A DNA stretch of 64,000 bases from Curtobacterium sp. ER1/6 (lineage in GTDB: Bacteria > Actinomycetota > Actinomycetes > Actinomycetales > Microbacteriaceae): the NCBI RefSeq assembly GCF_001742745.1, contig NZ_MJAK01000004.1, forward strand, positions 124,001 through 188,000, written 5' to 3'. The position numbers and the translations under genes were made by a program. The notes under the pieces were generated by a model that saw only the letters and a program-made list of their open reading frames with translations, searched no databases and had not been told where the DNA came from. Position 1 is the first letter of the stretch. The number at the start of each line of letters is the position of its first letter. This document shows positions 21,936 to 30,351 of this stretch, piece by piece.

Positions 21936-22034
21936 TGCCGGACTCGTTTCCGGCGGCACCGGGTCGGATTCCCCCCAATCCACCGATGTCAAGGCGGCAC
22001 CAGTTCCCCCCAACCGGTGCCGCCTCTTCTTTTT
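21936..22034 (+). ncRNA. 6C small RNA
   Basis: Two stem-loops each expose exactly six cytosines: GGATT-CCCCCC-AATCC at 21966-21981, and a longer hairpin at 21993-22024 whose GGCGGCACC/GGTGCCGCC stem encloses AGTT-CCCCCC-AACC. The second is followed by TCTTCTTTTT and so doubles as an intrinsic terminator. This is the defining architecture of the actinobacterial 6C RNA (M. tuberculosis B11), which also lies beside the tad/cpaF locus. C-rich loops are thought to pair with G-rich ribosome binding sites of target mRNAs. The 5' end is inferred from the -10 position. Confidence 0.9.
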
Positions 22035-22344
22035 GCCCGACGGGTGTCGCGGAGTGCTCCGGGCAGGGTCGCAGCGATCCGCGTGCTGGTGCCGAACCGT
22101 GGACAGACCTGTCCACGCGCTCGTCGCAGACGCCACCCCGGGTGGTCGTGCTCGAGACGGTGCGGCGTTCTGCGGACAGGGCCGGGAGACGGCCCCGCGG
22201 CGTGCTGACGGGGCCGGAGCCGAACGGGGTACGGGATTCCGTGGTGGGGTACAAAACCCGCCGTTGGTGTGGATGGTCGCCGCTACCAACAAGGGTGCGC
22301 AGACGGCGGACACCCGAGCACGTCGCCGTCCTACCGTCGTCGCC
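22035..22344 (+). other. Intergenic region between 6C RNA and cpaF
   Basis: 310 bases without a credible gene. It holds a palindrome CGTGGACAG-AC-CTGTCCACG at 22098-22117 and a TACAAA hexamer at 22250-22255 that could be a second -10 for the tad genes. In mycobacteria a CpaE-like gene occupies this position; none is present here. Confidence 0.55.
22332..22337 (+). promoter_or_regulatory. -10 element of leaderless cpaF promoter
   Basis: TACCGT, then seven bases, then ATG 22345. No Shine-Dalgarno. It supports this start over in-frame GTG 22267 and ATG 22273. Confidence 0.4.
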
Positions 22345-23478
22345 ATGCACCGTCACCGAGCCGAGCTCCCCAGGTCCCGTCGGCCCCCGGACGGCGGGCT
22401 CCCGCTCGACCGGGTCGCGGCCGGGTCGTCCCCGCCCGCCGTGCCCGTCCGCCGTCCGCCCGCCGCGCACCTGGCGTCCGTGGTCGACGAGCCGTTCCTG
22501 CCGGGCGTGCACCGGCTCCCCACCCGGGGCCGCAGGGCGGTCGACGGCGCGGCGTTCGAGGAACTCGCCGCGCTCGTCACGGACGCCGCCACGACGGACG
22601 TCCTGGTCGTCGGCGGTCGCGGGACGTGGGTGGACCGGGGGCGCGGCCTCGAGCGCGTCCCACCGGACCTGCCCGAGCGGCGTGTCCGGGCGCTCGCCGC
22701 CGAACTCGTGGCCCTCGGCGGACGACACGTCGACGAGACGACACCGTGCGCCGACGTCCGGCACGGCGACGGCGTCCGGGTGCACGTCGTGCTCGCACCG
22801 GTCTCGGTGGGCGGCACCGCACTGTCGGTGCGGCTCCCGTCGCCGGACCGACCGACCCTCGCGTCCCTCGAGCGCCGCGGTGCGTTCCGGGCCGTCCCGC
22901 GCGCGGTGCTCGAGCGCGCGGTGGCCGAGCGGCGGAACGTGCTCGTCACGGGCGCCACCGGCAGCGGCAAGACGACCGTGCTCGCGGCGATGCTGGCGGC
23001 GGTCCCGCACGACGAGCGCATCGTCACCGTCGAGGACGTCGCGGAGCTCCGCGTCGACCACCCGCACGTCGTCGCGCTCGAGGCGCGGCAGGCGAACGCG
23101 GAGGGCGTGGGCGCGATCGGGCTCGACCGGCTTGTGCGGGAGGCGCTGCGCATGCGGCCGGACCGGCTCGTGGTGGGCGAGTGCCGGGGCGCGGAGGTGC
23201 GGGAACTGCTGTCCGCCCTCAACACCGGGCACGACGGCGGTGCGGGGACGCTGCACGCCAACGGCCTGCAGGACGTCGCGGTCCGGCTCGAGGCCCTCGG
23301 TGCACTCGCCGGGCTCGGGCCGGAGGCGCTCGCCCGGCAGGTGGTGAGCGCGGTGGACCTCGTCGTGCACCTCGAACGCACGGGGTCGAGGCGGGGTCTC
23401 GCCGCAGTGGGCTCCTGCGTGGTCGACGGCGACGGTCGGCTCGCCGTGCGTCCGGTCCGGGCAGTCGGCCGGGTGTGA
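22345..23478 (+). CDS. Tad/Flp pilus assembly ATPase CpaF/TadA
   Basis: 377 aa secretion ATPase that powers pilin export and assembly. Walker A GATGSGKT at residues 203-210. The downstream VTVEDVAELRVDHPHVVALEARQ (written here in part) and MRPDRLVVGECRGAEVRELL are Asp-box and Walker B blocks, and the His-box is GTLHANGLQDVAVRLEAL. The N-terminus is Pro/Arg-rich. It is shorter than classical CpaF (about 450 aa), as in other actinobacterial tad loci. The stop overlaps the next GTG (GTGA). First gene of a compact pilus or secretion operon behind the 6C RNA. Confidence 0.88.
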   Translation: MHRHRAELPRSRRPPDGGLPLDRVAAGSSPPAVPVRRPPAAHLASVVDEPFLPGVHRLPTRGRRAVDGAAFEELAALVTDAATTDVLVVGGRGTWVDRGRGLERVPPDLPERRVRALAAELVALGGRHVDETTPCADVRHGDGVRVHVVLAPVSVGGTALSVRLPSPDRPTLASLERRGAFRAVPRAVLERAVAERRNVLVTGATGSGKTTVLAAMLAAVPHDERIVTVEDVAELRVDHPHVVALEARQANAEGVGAIGLDRLVREALRMRPDRLVVGECRGAEVRELLSALNTGHDGGAGTLHANGLQDVAVRLEALGALAGLGPEALARQVVSAVDLVVHLERTGSRRGLAAVGSCVVDGDGRLAVRPVRAVGRV

Positions 23479-24338
23479 CCGACCGGCAGGATCCGCGGGC
23501 GCGCGACCGGGAGGGCCCGTCGGCGGCCGCGCGGGTCCTCGACCGTGTCGCCGTGCTGGTCGCCGCCGGGGTGCCGGCGCCCCGCGCCTGGGCACTCGTC
23601 GGTGGCCGTCCGGCGTCCGCGGGTCCGGCGTGGCGGGACGTGCGGGTCGTCCTCGACGTCGCGGCCCGGAGCGGGGTGCCGTCCGCCGAGGCCCTCCGCG
23701 CGCTCGCTGCCGCGATGCGCAGGAGCGCCGCGGCGGACCGGGCGGTGCGCGTCGCGCTCGCCGGACCCCGGACGAGTGCGCGCGTGGTGCTCGCGCTGCC
23801 GCTGCTGGGCCTCGGGCTCGGCTGGGCGTGGGACGCCGGCGCGGCCGAGGTCCTGCTGACGCGGCCGGTCGGCTGGGCGTGCTCCGCCCTCGCCGCCGGC
23901 CTCGTCGCAGTCGGTCGACGCTGGTCACGGCTCCTCGTGCTCCGTGCCGTCCCCGACGGACGGATCCCCGGGATCGAGCTGGACGCGTGGGCGGTGGCGC
24001 TGACCGGGGGTGGCTCGTGGCAGACGGCCGAGGAGACCGTGCGTGCGGCGCTCGCCGACGCCCGCCTGCCGACCGAGCCCGGGCCGGAGGTCGCCGCGCG
24101 ACTGCGGGAGGCGCTCGACCTGGGGCGACGGGCGGGGGTGCCGGCGGCGGGACTGCTGCGTGCAGCGGCGGAGGACGTCCGCGACGACGCGGCTGCGGCG
24201 GGACTGGCCGGGGCGGAGCGGCTGGCGGTGCAGCTCGTGCTGCCGCTCGGCACCTGCGTGCTGCCGGCGTTCGTCCTGGTCGGGGTCGTGCCCGTCGTGG
24301 TCGGGGTGCTGTCCTCCACCGTCGGCGGACTCGGCTGA
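23475..24338 (+). CDS. TadB/TadC-like pilus assembly membrane protein
   Basis: 287 aa. Several hydrophobic segments (VVLALPLLGLGLGWAW, CSALAAGLVAVG, LVLPLGTCVLPAFVLVGVVPVVVGVL) around a cytoplasmic helical region with AEETVRAALADARLP and DLGRRAGVPAAGLLRAAAEDV resemble a type II secretion F domain. In many actinobacteria two proteins (TadB and TadC) fill this role; here only one is present, apparently combining an N-terminal remnant with one complete domain. GTG start overlapping cpaF. Confidence 0.8.
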   Translation: MTDRQDPRARDREGPSAAARVLDRVAVLVAAGVPAPRAWALVGGRPASAGPAWRDVRVVLDVAARSGVPSAEALRALAAAMRRSAAADRAVRVALAGPRTSARVVLALPLLGLGLGWAWDAGAAEVLLTRPVGWACSALAAGLVAVGRRWSRLLVLRAVPDGRIPGIELDAWAVALTGGGSWQTAEETVRAALADARLPTEPGPEVAARLREALDLGRRAGVPAAGLLRAAAEDVRDDAAAAGLAGAERLAVQLVLPLGTCVLPAFVLVGVVPVVVGVLSSTVGGLG

Positions 24339-24422
24339 GGCGTCCACAGACCGACGCGACGACGGGGCGCGGGCCGCCGCGGTCCACGACCGTTGGAGCA
24401 CGACAGGAGAGAGGGGAACGGG

Positions 24423-24686
24423 ATGACCGACACCAGGGCAGCACGACGGACCGCGACAGGCCGAGAGAGGGAGCAGGAGCGGCGGCGCGTCCGCGTCCGC
24501 GCCGGGCGGCGCTGGGAGGGGACGGTCCGCAGCCGACTCGCCGGCGACCGCGGATCGGCGACGGCGGAGTACGCCGTGGTCATCCTCGCCGCGGTCGCCT
24601 TCGCGGGCGTCCTCGTCGCGGTGATGCGCTCGGGCGAGGTCCAGCAGGTCCTGACCGACCTGGTCCGCGGGGCGCTGGTCCCGTGA
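24423..24686 (+). CDS. Flp-pilin-like small protein (DUF4244 type)
   Basis: 87 aa. A basic N-terminus (about 40 residues rich in Arg) precedes GDRGSATAEYAVVILAAVAF, a prepilin-like segment with Gly, Glu/Tyr and one transmembrane helix. It ends LTDLVRGALVP. This is the expected major pilin of an actinobacterial tad locus. GAGAGAGGGGAACGGG precedes the ATG at 24423. The stop overlaps the next GTG. No prepilin peptidase gene is in the window. Confidence 0.85.
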   Translation: MTDTRAARRTATGREREQERRRVRVRAGRRWEGTVRSRLAGDRGSATAEYAVVILAAVAFAGVLVAVMRSGEVQQVLTDLVRGALVP

Positions 24687-25027
24687 CCGCCTCCGACCGC
24701 GGGCAGGGCGACCGGGGGAGCGTGACCGTCGAGTTCGCGGTCGCGCTGCCCGTCGTCACCCTGGTCATGGTGTCGCTCGTCGCGGGCGTCGTGCTCGCCG
24801 ACCGAGCCGGGCGACTCCAGGACACCGCCGGTGCCGCAGCGCGGGCCCTCGGGCGCGGGGACGACGGGGCGGCCGCGACCGCGGTGTCGTCCGGCGCGCC
24901 CGGGGCGTCGTCGTCGGTCCGCCGCTCGGACGGCCTCGTGTGCATCGATCTCCGGGTGGCCGCTCCCGGACCGTTCGCCCTCCTGCCGCTCCGGGCGACC
25001 GGCTGTGCCGCGGAGGGCGGGCGGTGA
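24683..25027 (+). CDS. TadE-like minor pilin
   Basis: 114 aa from GTG 24683. The N-terminal DRGSVTVEFAVALPVVTLVM is a TadE signature with a prepilin-like Glu and one membrane helix. The rest is a small exported domain with two cysteines. Coupled to both neighbours by GTGA overlaps. Confidence 0.85.
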   Translation: MTASDRGQGDRGSVTVEFAVALPVVTLVMVSLVAGVVLADRAGRLQDTAGAAARALGRGDDGAAATAVSSGAPGASSSVRRSDGLVCIDLRVAAPGPFALLPLRATGCAAEGGR

Positions 25028-25488
25028 CCGCCGGTGCACGAGCACAGCACGACCACGGGACGGCGACCGTCCTGCTCGTCGCCGCCGTGGCCGTCGTCCT
25101 CGTCGTGGCCACGGCGGCCCTGGGGGCGGCGCGGGTGCGCGTCGGCGACGTCCGGGCACGCACCGCGGCCGACGCCGCTGCGCTCGCCGCGGCGGCGGTG
25201 CTGGTCGGTCGGGTCGCGGGGACGCCCTGCGCCACGGCCGGCCGGGTGGCGGCCGCGAACGGCGCGGCGCTCGGCTCCTGCGCCACACGGTCGGCGACCG
25301 CCCGCGTGCGGGTCGTCGTCGCCCCGGGACCGTTCGCCGTGAGCGCGGTCGCCGTCGCCGGTCCGGCGACCAGCACGTCCGAACAGGGTGTGTATGGTGT
25401 GCACGTCGGCCCCCGGTCACCGTCGTCCCGGTCGACCCGGACTCCGCTGGCGTCCAGGGCCGGCACGCACCATCGATCAAGGAGACAC
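25024..25488 (+). CDS. TadE/G-like secreted protein (Rv3654c type) without its own stop codon
   Basis: GTG start overlapping the previous stop. HDHGTATVLLVAAVAVVLVV gives one membrane helix. RARTAADAAALAAAAVLVG and two cysteines (PCATAG, GSCATR) match the Rv3654c-type Tad protein. After VAVAGPATSTSEQ, where relatives end, the frame meets no stop and runs straight into topA in the same frame, so the open frame from 25024 to 28263 could encode a 1,079 aa fusion. The strong ribosome site directly before topA implies separate initiation of TopA. A sequencing error or a genuine loss of the stop are both possible. Confidence 0.72.
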
Positions 25489-28263
25489 GTGCCAGGCACG
25501 AAGAAGCTCGTGATCGTCGAGAGCCCCGCGAAGGCGAAGACGATCGCGCAATACCTCGGTGACGGATACGAGGTCCAGGCGTCCGTCGGACACATCCGTG
25601 ACCTCGTCGAGCCCAAGAACCTGCCCGCCGAGCTCAAGAAGGGCTCGCTCGGCAAGTTCTCGGTCGACGTCGACAACGGCTTCGAGCCCTACTACGTCGT
25701 CTCCGACGCGAAGAAGAAGACGGTCACCGAGCTCAAGCGGGCGCTGAAGGAAGCCGACGAGCTCTTCCTCGCGACCGATGAGGACCGCGAGGGCGAGGCC
25801 ATCGCGTGGCACCTCCTGCAGGTGCTCAAGCCCAAGGTGCCGGTCAAGCGCATGGTGTTCCACGAGATCACCAAGGAGGCCATCCAGCGCGCGAAGGAGG
25901 CCACCCGCGAGCTCGACACCGCGCTGGTCGACGCGCAGGAGACCCGCCGCATCCTCGACCGTCTCTACGGGTACGAGGTCTCGCCGGTGCTCTGGCGCAA
26001 GGTCGGCCCCGGACTCTCGGCGGGCCGCGTGCAGTCCGCGGCGACCCGTCTCGTCGTCGACCGTGAGCGCGAGCGGCTCGCCTTCGTCTCCGCGAACTAC
26101 TGGGACCTGTCCGCTCGCTTCGAGAAGGTCGGCGACACCGCCTTCACGGCGCGGCTCGTCCGCCTGCAGGGCACGCGGGTCGCCTCCGGGCGCGACTTCG
26201 ACGACCGCGGCGCGCTCAAGGGCGAGGCCGTCCGTCTCGACGAGGCGTCCGCCGCCGCCCTGACCGCCGTGCTCGAGGGCGCCGGCGACGCGGTCGTGCG
26301 CAACGTCGAGTCGAAGCCGTACACGCGTCGACCCGCCGCGCCGTTCACGACGTCGACGCTGCAGCAGGAGGCCGCGCGCAAGCTCCGGTTCTCCGCGCGC
26401 CAGACCATGAGCGTGGCCCAGTCGCTCTACGAGAACGGCCACATCACCTACATGCGAACGGACTCGTCGTCCCTGTCGCAGCAGGCCGTCACCGCGGCCC
26501 GCAAGCAGGCCTCCGCGCTGTACGGCCCGGAGACGATCCCGGAGAAGCCGCGCAGCTACGCGGGCAAGAGCAAGAACGCGCAGGAGGCGCACGAGGCGAT
26601 CCGCCCCGCCGGTGACACCTTCCGCACCCCGTCCGAGATGGAGGGCGTGCTGCGCGGCAACGACTGGCGGCTCTACGACCTCATCTGGAAGCGCACGGTC
26701 GCCTCGCAGATGGCGGACGCCAAGGGCTCGACCGCGTCGGTCGTGCTCGGCATCACGTCGACGGAGCCGGTCGCCGGCATCGCCGCGACCGCCACCGGCA
26801 CCGACGCCGAGTTCACGGCGTCCGGCACCGTCATCACCTTCCGCGGGTTCCTCAACGCCTACGAAGAGGGCCGCGACGAGGACCGCCACAGCGGGGACAA
26901 CGGCGATGCCAAGCTCCCGCAGATGGCCGAGGGCGACCACCTCGGCGTGAGTGACGTCGAGGCGAAGGGGCACGACACGTCGGCGCCGCCGCGCTACACC
27001 GAGGCCAGCCTCGTGAAGACACTCGAGGAGCTCGGGATCGGTCGCCCGTCGACGTACGCGGCGATCATCTCGACGATCATGGACCGCGGGTACGTCACCC
27101 AGCGGGGGAGTGCCCTCGTGCCGAACTGGATCGCGTTCAGCGTGGTCCGGTTGCTCGAGGACCACTTCGGCGACCTCGTGCAGTACGACTTCACGGCCGG
27201 GATGGAGGAAGACCTCGACCGGATCGCGAGCGGCGACGCCGACCGCATCGACTGGCTCAAGGGGTTCTACTTCGGCGGTGACGACCACCGTGGGCTCCGG
27301 ACGGTCATCGACAACCTCGGCGAGATCGACGCGCGCGACATCAACTCGGTCGAGCTCGCGCCCGGTCTCACCCTGCGCATCGGCCGCTACGGTCCGTACA
27401 TCGAGGTCCCGAGCGACGACCCGGAGAAGCCCCGGCGCGTCAACGTGCCCGAGGACCTCGCGCCCGACGAGCTGACCGCCGAGAAGGCGCAGGAGCTCGT
27501 CGACGCGCCCGTCGTCGGGGACCGCGTCGTCGGCATCAACCCGGTGACCGGCAAGGAGGTCCTCGCGAAGGACGGCCGCTTCGGCCCCTACGTGACGGAG
27601 CGCACCCCGGAGCCGGAGCCGACGGTCGATCCGTCCACCGGCGAGGTCGTCGAGGCTGCCGCCGAGCAGGCCCCGACGTCGACCACGACGAAGGCCGCTG
27701 CGAAGACCACGGCGAAGGCCCCCGCGAAGAAGACGACGAAGAAGGCCGCAGCGCCGAAGGAGCGCACCGCGTCCCTGTTCAAGTCGATGGACCCGCAGAC
27801 CGTGGACCTGGAGACCGCGCTCAGGCTCCTCGACCTGCCCCGCGTCGTCGGGAAGGACCCGGAGTCCGGCGAGGACATCACGGCGCAGAACGGCCGCTAC
27901 GGCCCGTACATCAAGAAGGGCACCGACACCCGGACGCTGCCGAGCGAGGACGCGATCTTCGACGTCGACCTCCCCGGCGCGATCGAGCTCTTCGCGCAGC
28001 CGAAGTACGGTGCCAAGCGGACCGCGAGTGCCGCGCTGAAGGAGTTCGACGCCGACCCGGTGTCCGGCAAGCCGATTAAGATGAAGGACGGCCGCTTCGG
28101 TCCGTACGTCACCGACGGCGAGACGAACGCGACCATCCCGCGCGGCGAGGACATCGAGACGGTCGACCACGCGCGCGCCGTGCAGCTCATCGCCGACAAG
28201 CGCGCCAAGGGTCCGGTGAAGAAGAAGGCCCCGGCCCGCAAGGCGCCGGCCAAGAAGAAGTGA
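25489..28263 (+). CDS. topA: DNA topoisomerase I
   Basis: Type IA topoisomerase relaxing negative supercoils. 924 aa from GTG 25489, behind a strong AAGGAG (25479-25484). Toprim domain at the N-terminus (KKLVIVESPAKAKTI, ATDEDREGEAIAWHL). Active-site tyrosine Y321 in HITYMRTDSS. The C-terminal half carries repeated Topo_C_Rpt motifs (IGRYGPYIEV, KDGRFGPYV, NGRYGPYIK, KDGRFGPYV), a lysine/alanine-rich linker near 27680-27760 and a basic tail KKKAPARKAPAKKK, all typical of actinobacterial TopA. The frame is open upstream into the Tad gene. tmk starts inside its stop. Confidence 0.96.
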   Translation: MPGTKKLVIVESPAKAKTIAQYLGDGYEVQASVGHIRDLVEPKNLPAELKKGSLGKFSVDVDNGFEPYYVVSDAKKKTVTELKRALKEADELFLATDEDREGEAIAWHLLQVLKPKVPVKRMVFHEITKEAIQRAKEATRELDTALVDAQETRRILDRLYGYEVSPVLWRKVGPGLSAGRVQSAATRLVVDRERERLAFVSANYWDLSARFEKVGDTAFTARLVRLQGTRVASGRDFDDRGALKGEAVRLDEASAAALTAVLEGAGDAVVRNVESKPYTRRPAAPFTTSTLQQEAARKLRFSARQTMSVAQSLYENGHITYMRTDSSSLSQQAVTAARKQASALYGPETIPEKPRSYAGKSKNAQEAHEAIRPAGDTFRTPSEMEGVLRGNDWRLYDLIWKRTVASQMADAKGSTASVVLGITSTEPVAGIAATATGTDAEFTASGTVITFRGFLNAYEEGRDEDRHSGDNGDAKLPQMAEGDHLGVSDVEAKGHDTSAPPRYTEASLVKTLEELGIGRPSTYAAIISTIMDRGYVTQRGSALVPNWIAFSVVRLLEDHFGDLVQYDFTAGMEEDLDRIASGDADRIDWLKGFYFGGDDHRGLRTVIDNLGEIDARDINSVELAPGLTLRIGRYGPYIEVPSDDPEKPRRVNVPEDLAPDELTAEKAQELVDAPVVGDRVVGINPVTGKEVLAKDGRFGPYVTERTPEPEPTVDPSTGEVVEAAAEQAPTSTTTKAAAKTTAKAPAKKTTKKAAAPKERTASLFKSMDPQTVDLETALRLLDLPRVVGKDPESGEDITAQNGRYGPYIKKGTDTRTLPSEDAIFDVDLPGAIELFAQPKYGAKRTASAALKEFDADPVSGKPIKMKDGRFGPYVTDGETNATIPRGEDIETVDHARAVQLIADKRAKGPVKKKAPARKAPAKKK

Positions 28264-28910
28264 CCGGTCGGTTCATCACCCTCGAGGGCGGCGACGGCGC
28301 GGGCAAGACCACCCAGGCCGCGCTGCTCACCGACTGGCTCGAGGCCAACGGTCGGACGGTCGTGCGGACGCGTGAACCCGGGGGGACGGACCTCGGGCAG
28401 CGCATCCGCGAGATGGTGCTGCACGAGCGGGGCCACGTCGCCCCGCGTGCGGAGGCCCTGCTCTACGCCGCGGACCGTGCCCACCACGTGGAGACGGTCG
28501 TCCGGCCGGCCCTGGAGCGCGGCGAGGTCGTGCTGCAGGACCGGTACATCGACTCCTCGGTGGCCTACCAGGGCGTCGCGAGGGGCCTCGGGGCCGACCG
28601 CATCCGGTCCGTGTCGGAGTGGGCCGCCGACGGCCTCGCGCCGGACCTGACCGTGCTGCTCGACCTCGACGTCACGGTCGGCCGCGCCCGTGTGGCCGCG
28701 GCGCGGGGCGACACCTTCGACCGGCTCGAGTCCGAGGCCGCCGCCTTCCACGAGACCGTCCGCTGCGCGTTCCTCGACGCGGCCGCCGCGGAACCGGCCC
28801 GGTTCCTGGTCGTCGACGCGTCGGCTCCCGCCGAGGACGTCCAACGCGCCGTGCGCACCGCCGTCGGCGCGCTCGTCGGGATCCCGACCACGGGCCCGAG
28901 CGCATCGTGA
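28260..28910 (+). CDS. tmk: Thymidylate kinase
   Basis: dTMP to dTDP. 216 aa. P-loop FITLEGGDGAGKTTQAA, then REPGGT and DRYIDSSVAYQG (substrate binding, DR[YH]). The lid region ARGDTFDRLE follows. The GTG overlaps the topA stop. The topA-tmk-holB order is conserved in actinobacteria. Confidence 0.96.
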   Translation: MTGRFITLEGGDGAGKTTQAALLTDWLEANGRTVVRTREPGGTDLGQRIREMVLHERGHVAPRAEALLYAADRAHHVETVVRPALERGEVVLQDRYIDSSVAYQGVARGLGADRIRSVSEWAADGLAPDLTVLLDLDVTVGRARVAAARGDTFDRLESEAAAFHETVRCAFLDAAAAEPARFLVVDASAPAEDVQRAVRTAVGALVGIPTTGPSAS

Positions 28911-28950
28911 CGACCGCCCGCGTGACGGAGGCTGCTGCGAGGATGACCCC

Positions 28951-30093
28951 GTGAGCGTGTGGGACGGCCTGACCGGGCAGGACGAGGCGGTCGCCGCGCT
29001 GCGCAGTGCGGCCGAGGGCCCCGAGGGCACGGGTGGGATGACCCACTCGTGGCTCATCACCGGCCCGCCCGGGTCCGGTCGCTCCAACGTCGCGGCGGCG
29101 TTCGCGGCCGCGCTGGTCGGCTCGGGCGCCGACGACGACCACACCCTGCAGCAGATCGCGGCACGGACCCATCCGGACGTCTCCGTGCTGACCACGCAGC
29201 GCGTGATCATCACCATCGACGAGATCCGGCACCTCGTCACGTCGTCGCACTACTCGCCGTCGGTCGGTCGCTACCGCGTCGTCATCATCGAGGACGCCGA
29301 CCGCATGACCGAGCGCACCTCGAACCTGCTGCTCAAGGCGCTCGAGGAGCCGCCGGAGCGCACGGTCTGGATCCTCTGCGCCCCGAGCGAGGCGGACCTG
29401 CTGCCCACGATCCGGTCGCGGGTCCGTTCGGTGCGCCTGCGCGTGCCGGACGTGGCGTCCGTCGCGGACCTCATCGTCGCCCGCACCGGGGTGGACCGGG
29501 GCCTCGCCACCGACGCCGCACGGCAGGCCCAGAGCCACATCGGCATGGCCCAGCGCCTGGCGACGAGCGAGGACGCCCGTGGCCGCCGTCGACGCACGCT
29601 CGAGACGGTGCTCGGCATCCGCTCGGTGGGCGACGCCGTGATGGCCGCTGCCGACCTGCTCGCCGTGGCCGACGAGGACGCCAAGGCGATCACCGTGGAA
29701 CGGGACAGCGAGGAACGCGACGCCGCACTCCGCTCACTCGGGGTGGCGCCCGGCGGGACCGTGCCGCCCGCGCTGCGGTCCCAGCTCCGCGCACTCGAGG
29801 AGGACCAGAAGCGCCGGGCCACCCGGAGCCTCCGCGACGGCCTCGACCGCATCCTCGTCGACGTGTCCTCGCTGTACCGCGACCTGCTCCTGCTCGGTCT
29901 CGGCGCGCCGGCCGAACCCGTGAACCTCGCGATGCGCGACCAGCTCGACCGCGCGCTCGCGGTCGTCCCGCCCGCCGCTGCCCTCGAGGTGCTCGACGCA
30001 GTCGCCCTGGCACGGCAGCGGATCGCGGCGAACGTCGCCGCCCTGCTGGCACTCGAGGCGCTCCTCGTCACGATCGCCCGCGCGACCCGCTGA
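28951..30093 (+). CDS. holB: DNA polymerase III subunit delta'
   Basis: Clamp-loader subunit partnering the dnaX product at the left edge. 380 aa from GTG 28951 (VSVWDGLTGQDEAV). The Walker A-like loop reads GPPGSGRSN, with Arg in place of Lys, as in other delta' proteins that do not hydrolyse ATP. RYRVVIIEDADRMTERTSNLL is the SRC-region equivalent. The zinc-binding cysteines normally found shortly after the P-loop are absent; that stretch reads VGSGADDDHTLQQIAART. The C-terminal helical domain binds other clamp-loader subunits. Confidence 0.9.
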   Translation: MSVWDGLTGQDEAVAALRSAAEGPEGTGGMTHSWLITGPPGSGRSNVAAAFAAALVGSGADDDHTLQQIAARTHPDVSVLTTQRVIITIDEIRHLVTSSHYSPSVGRYRVVIIEDADRMTERTSNLLLKALEEPPERTVWILCAPSEADLLPTIRSRVRSVRLRVPDVASVADLIVARTGVDRGLATDAARQAQSHIGMAQRLATSEDARGRRRRTLETVLGIRSVGDAVMAAADLLAVADEDAKAITVERDSEERDAALRSLGVAPGGTVPPALRSQLRALEEDQKRRATRSLRDGLDRILVDVSSLYRDLLLLGLGAPAEPVNLAMRDQLDRALAVVPPAAALEVLDAVALARQRIAANVAALLALEALLVTIARATR

Positions 30094-30125
30094 CGGGCGG
30101 ATCGGGCGCCCGTCGCCCGTCGCCC

Positions 30126-30197
30126 GACGGGAGCACCGACGGGACAACCGACGGGAGCACCGACGGGACAACCGACGGGAGCACCGACGGGGGCACC
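30126..30197. repeat. 12-bp tandem repeat, six copies
   Basis: Units GACGGGAGCACC and GACGGGACAACC alternate (30126, 30138, 30150, 30162, 30174), then GACGGGGGCACC at 30186. It lies between holB and terminator copy 3. Alternation makes a 24-bp higher-order unit. No reading frame of interest. Confidence 0.9.
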
Positions 30198-30220
30198 GAC
30201 GGACGCAAGCGTCCCGACGG

Positions 30221-30278
30221 ACCGGCCACGCGCCTCCCGGCCGACCCGCCGCGGTCGTCCGGGAGGCGCGTGGCCGGT
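30221..30278 (+). terminator. Terminator hairpin, family copy 3 (arms in reverse order)
   Basis: Perfect 20-bp arms at 30221-30240 and 30259-30278, with an 18-base loop. The right arm carries the family core GGGAGGCGCGTGGCCGG, so the arm order is reversed compared with the other copies. It lies downstream of holB. Confidence 0.7.
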
Positions 30279-30351
30279 CTCCTCCGTCCGTCCCCGGCAG
30301 CCTGCGCACACCCGCAGCCGACGGCCGCACCGGCCGTGAGAAGATCGCGCC

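Noticed and set aside
25477..28170. 897-codon minus-strand frame across topA
   Set aside because: Antisense shadow of topA; no domain signatures.
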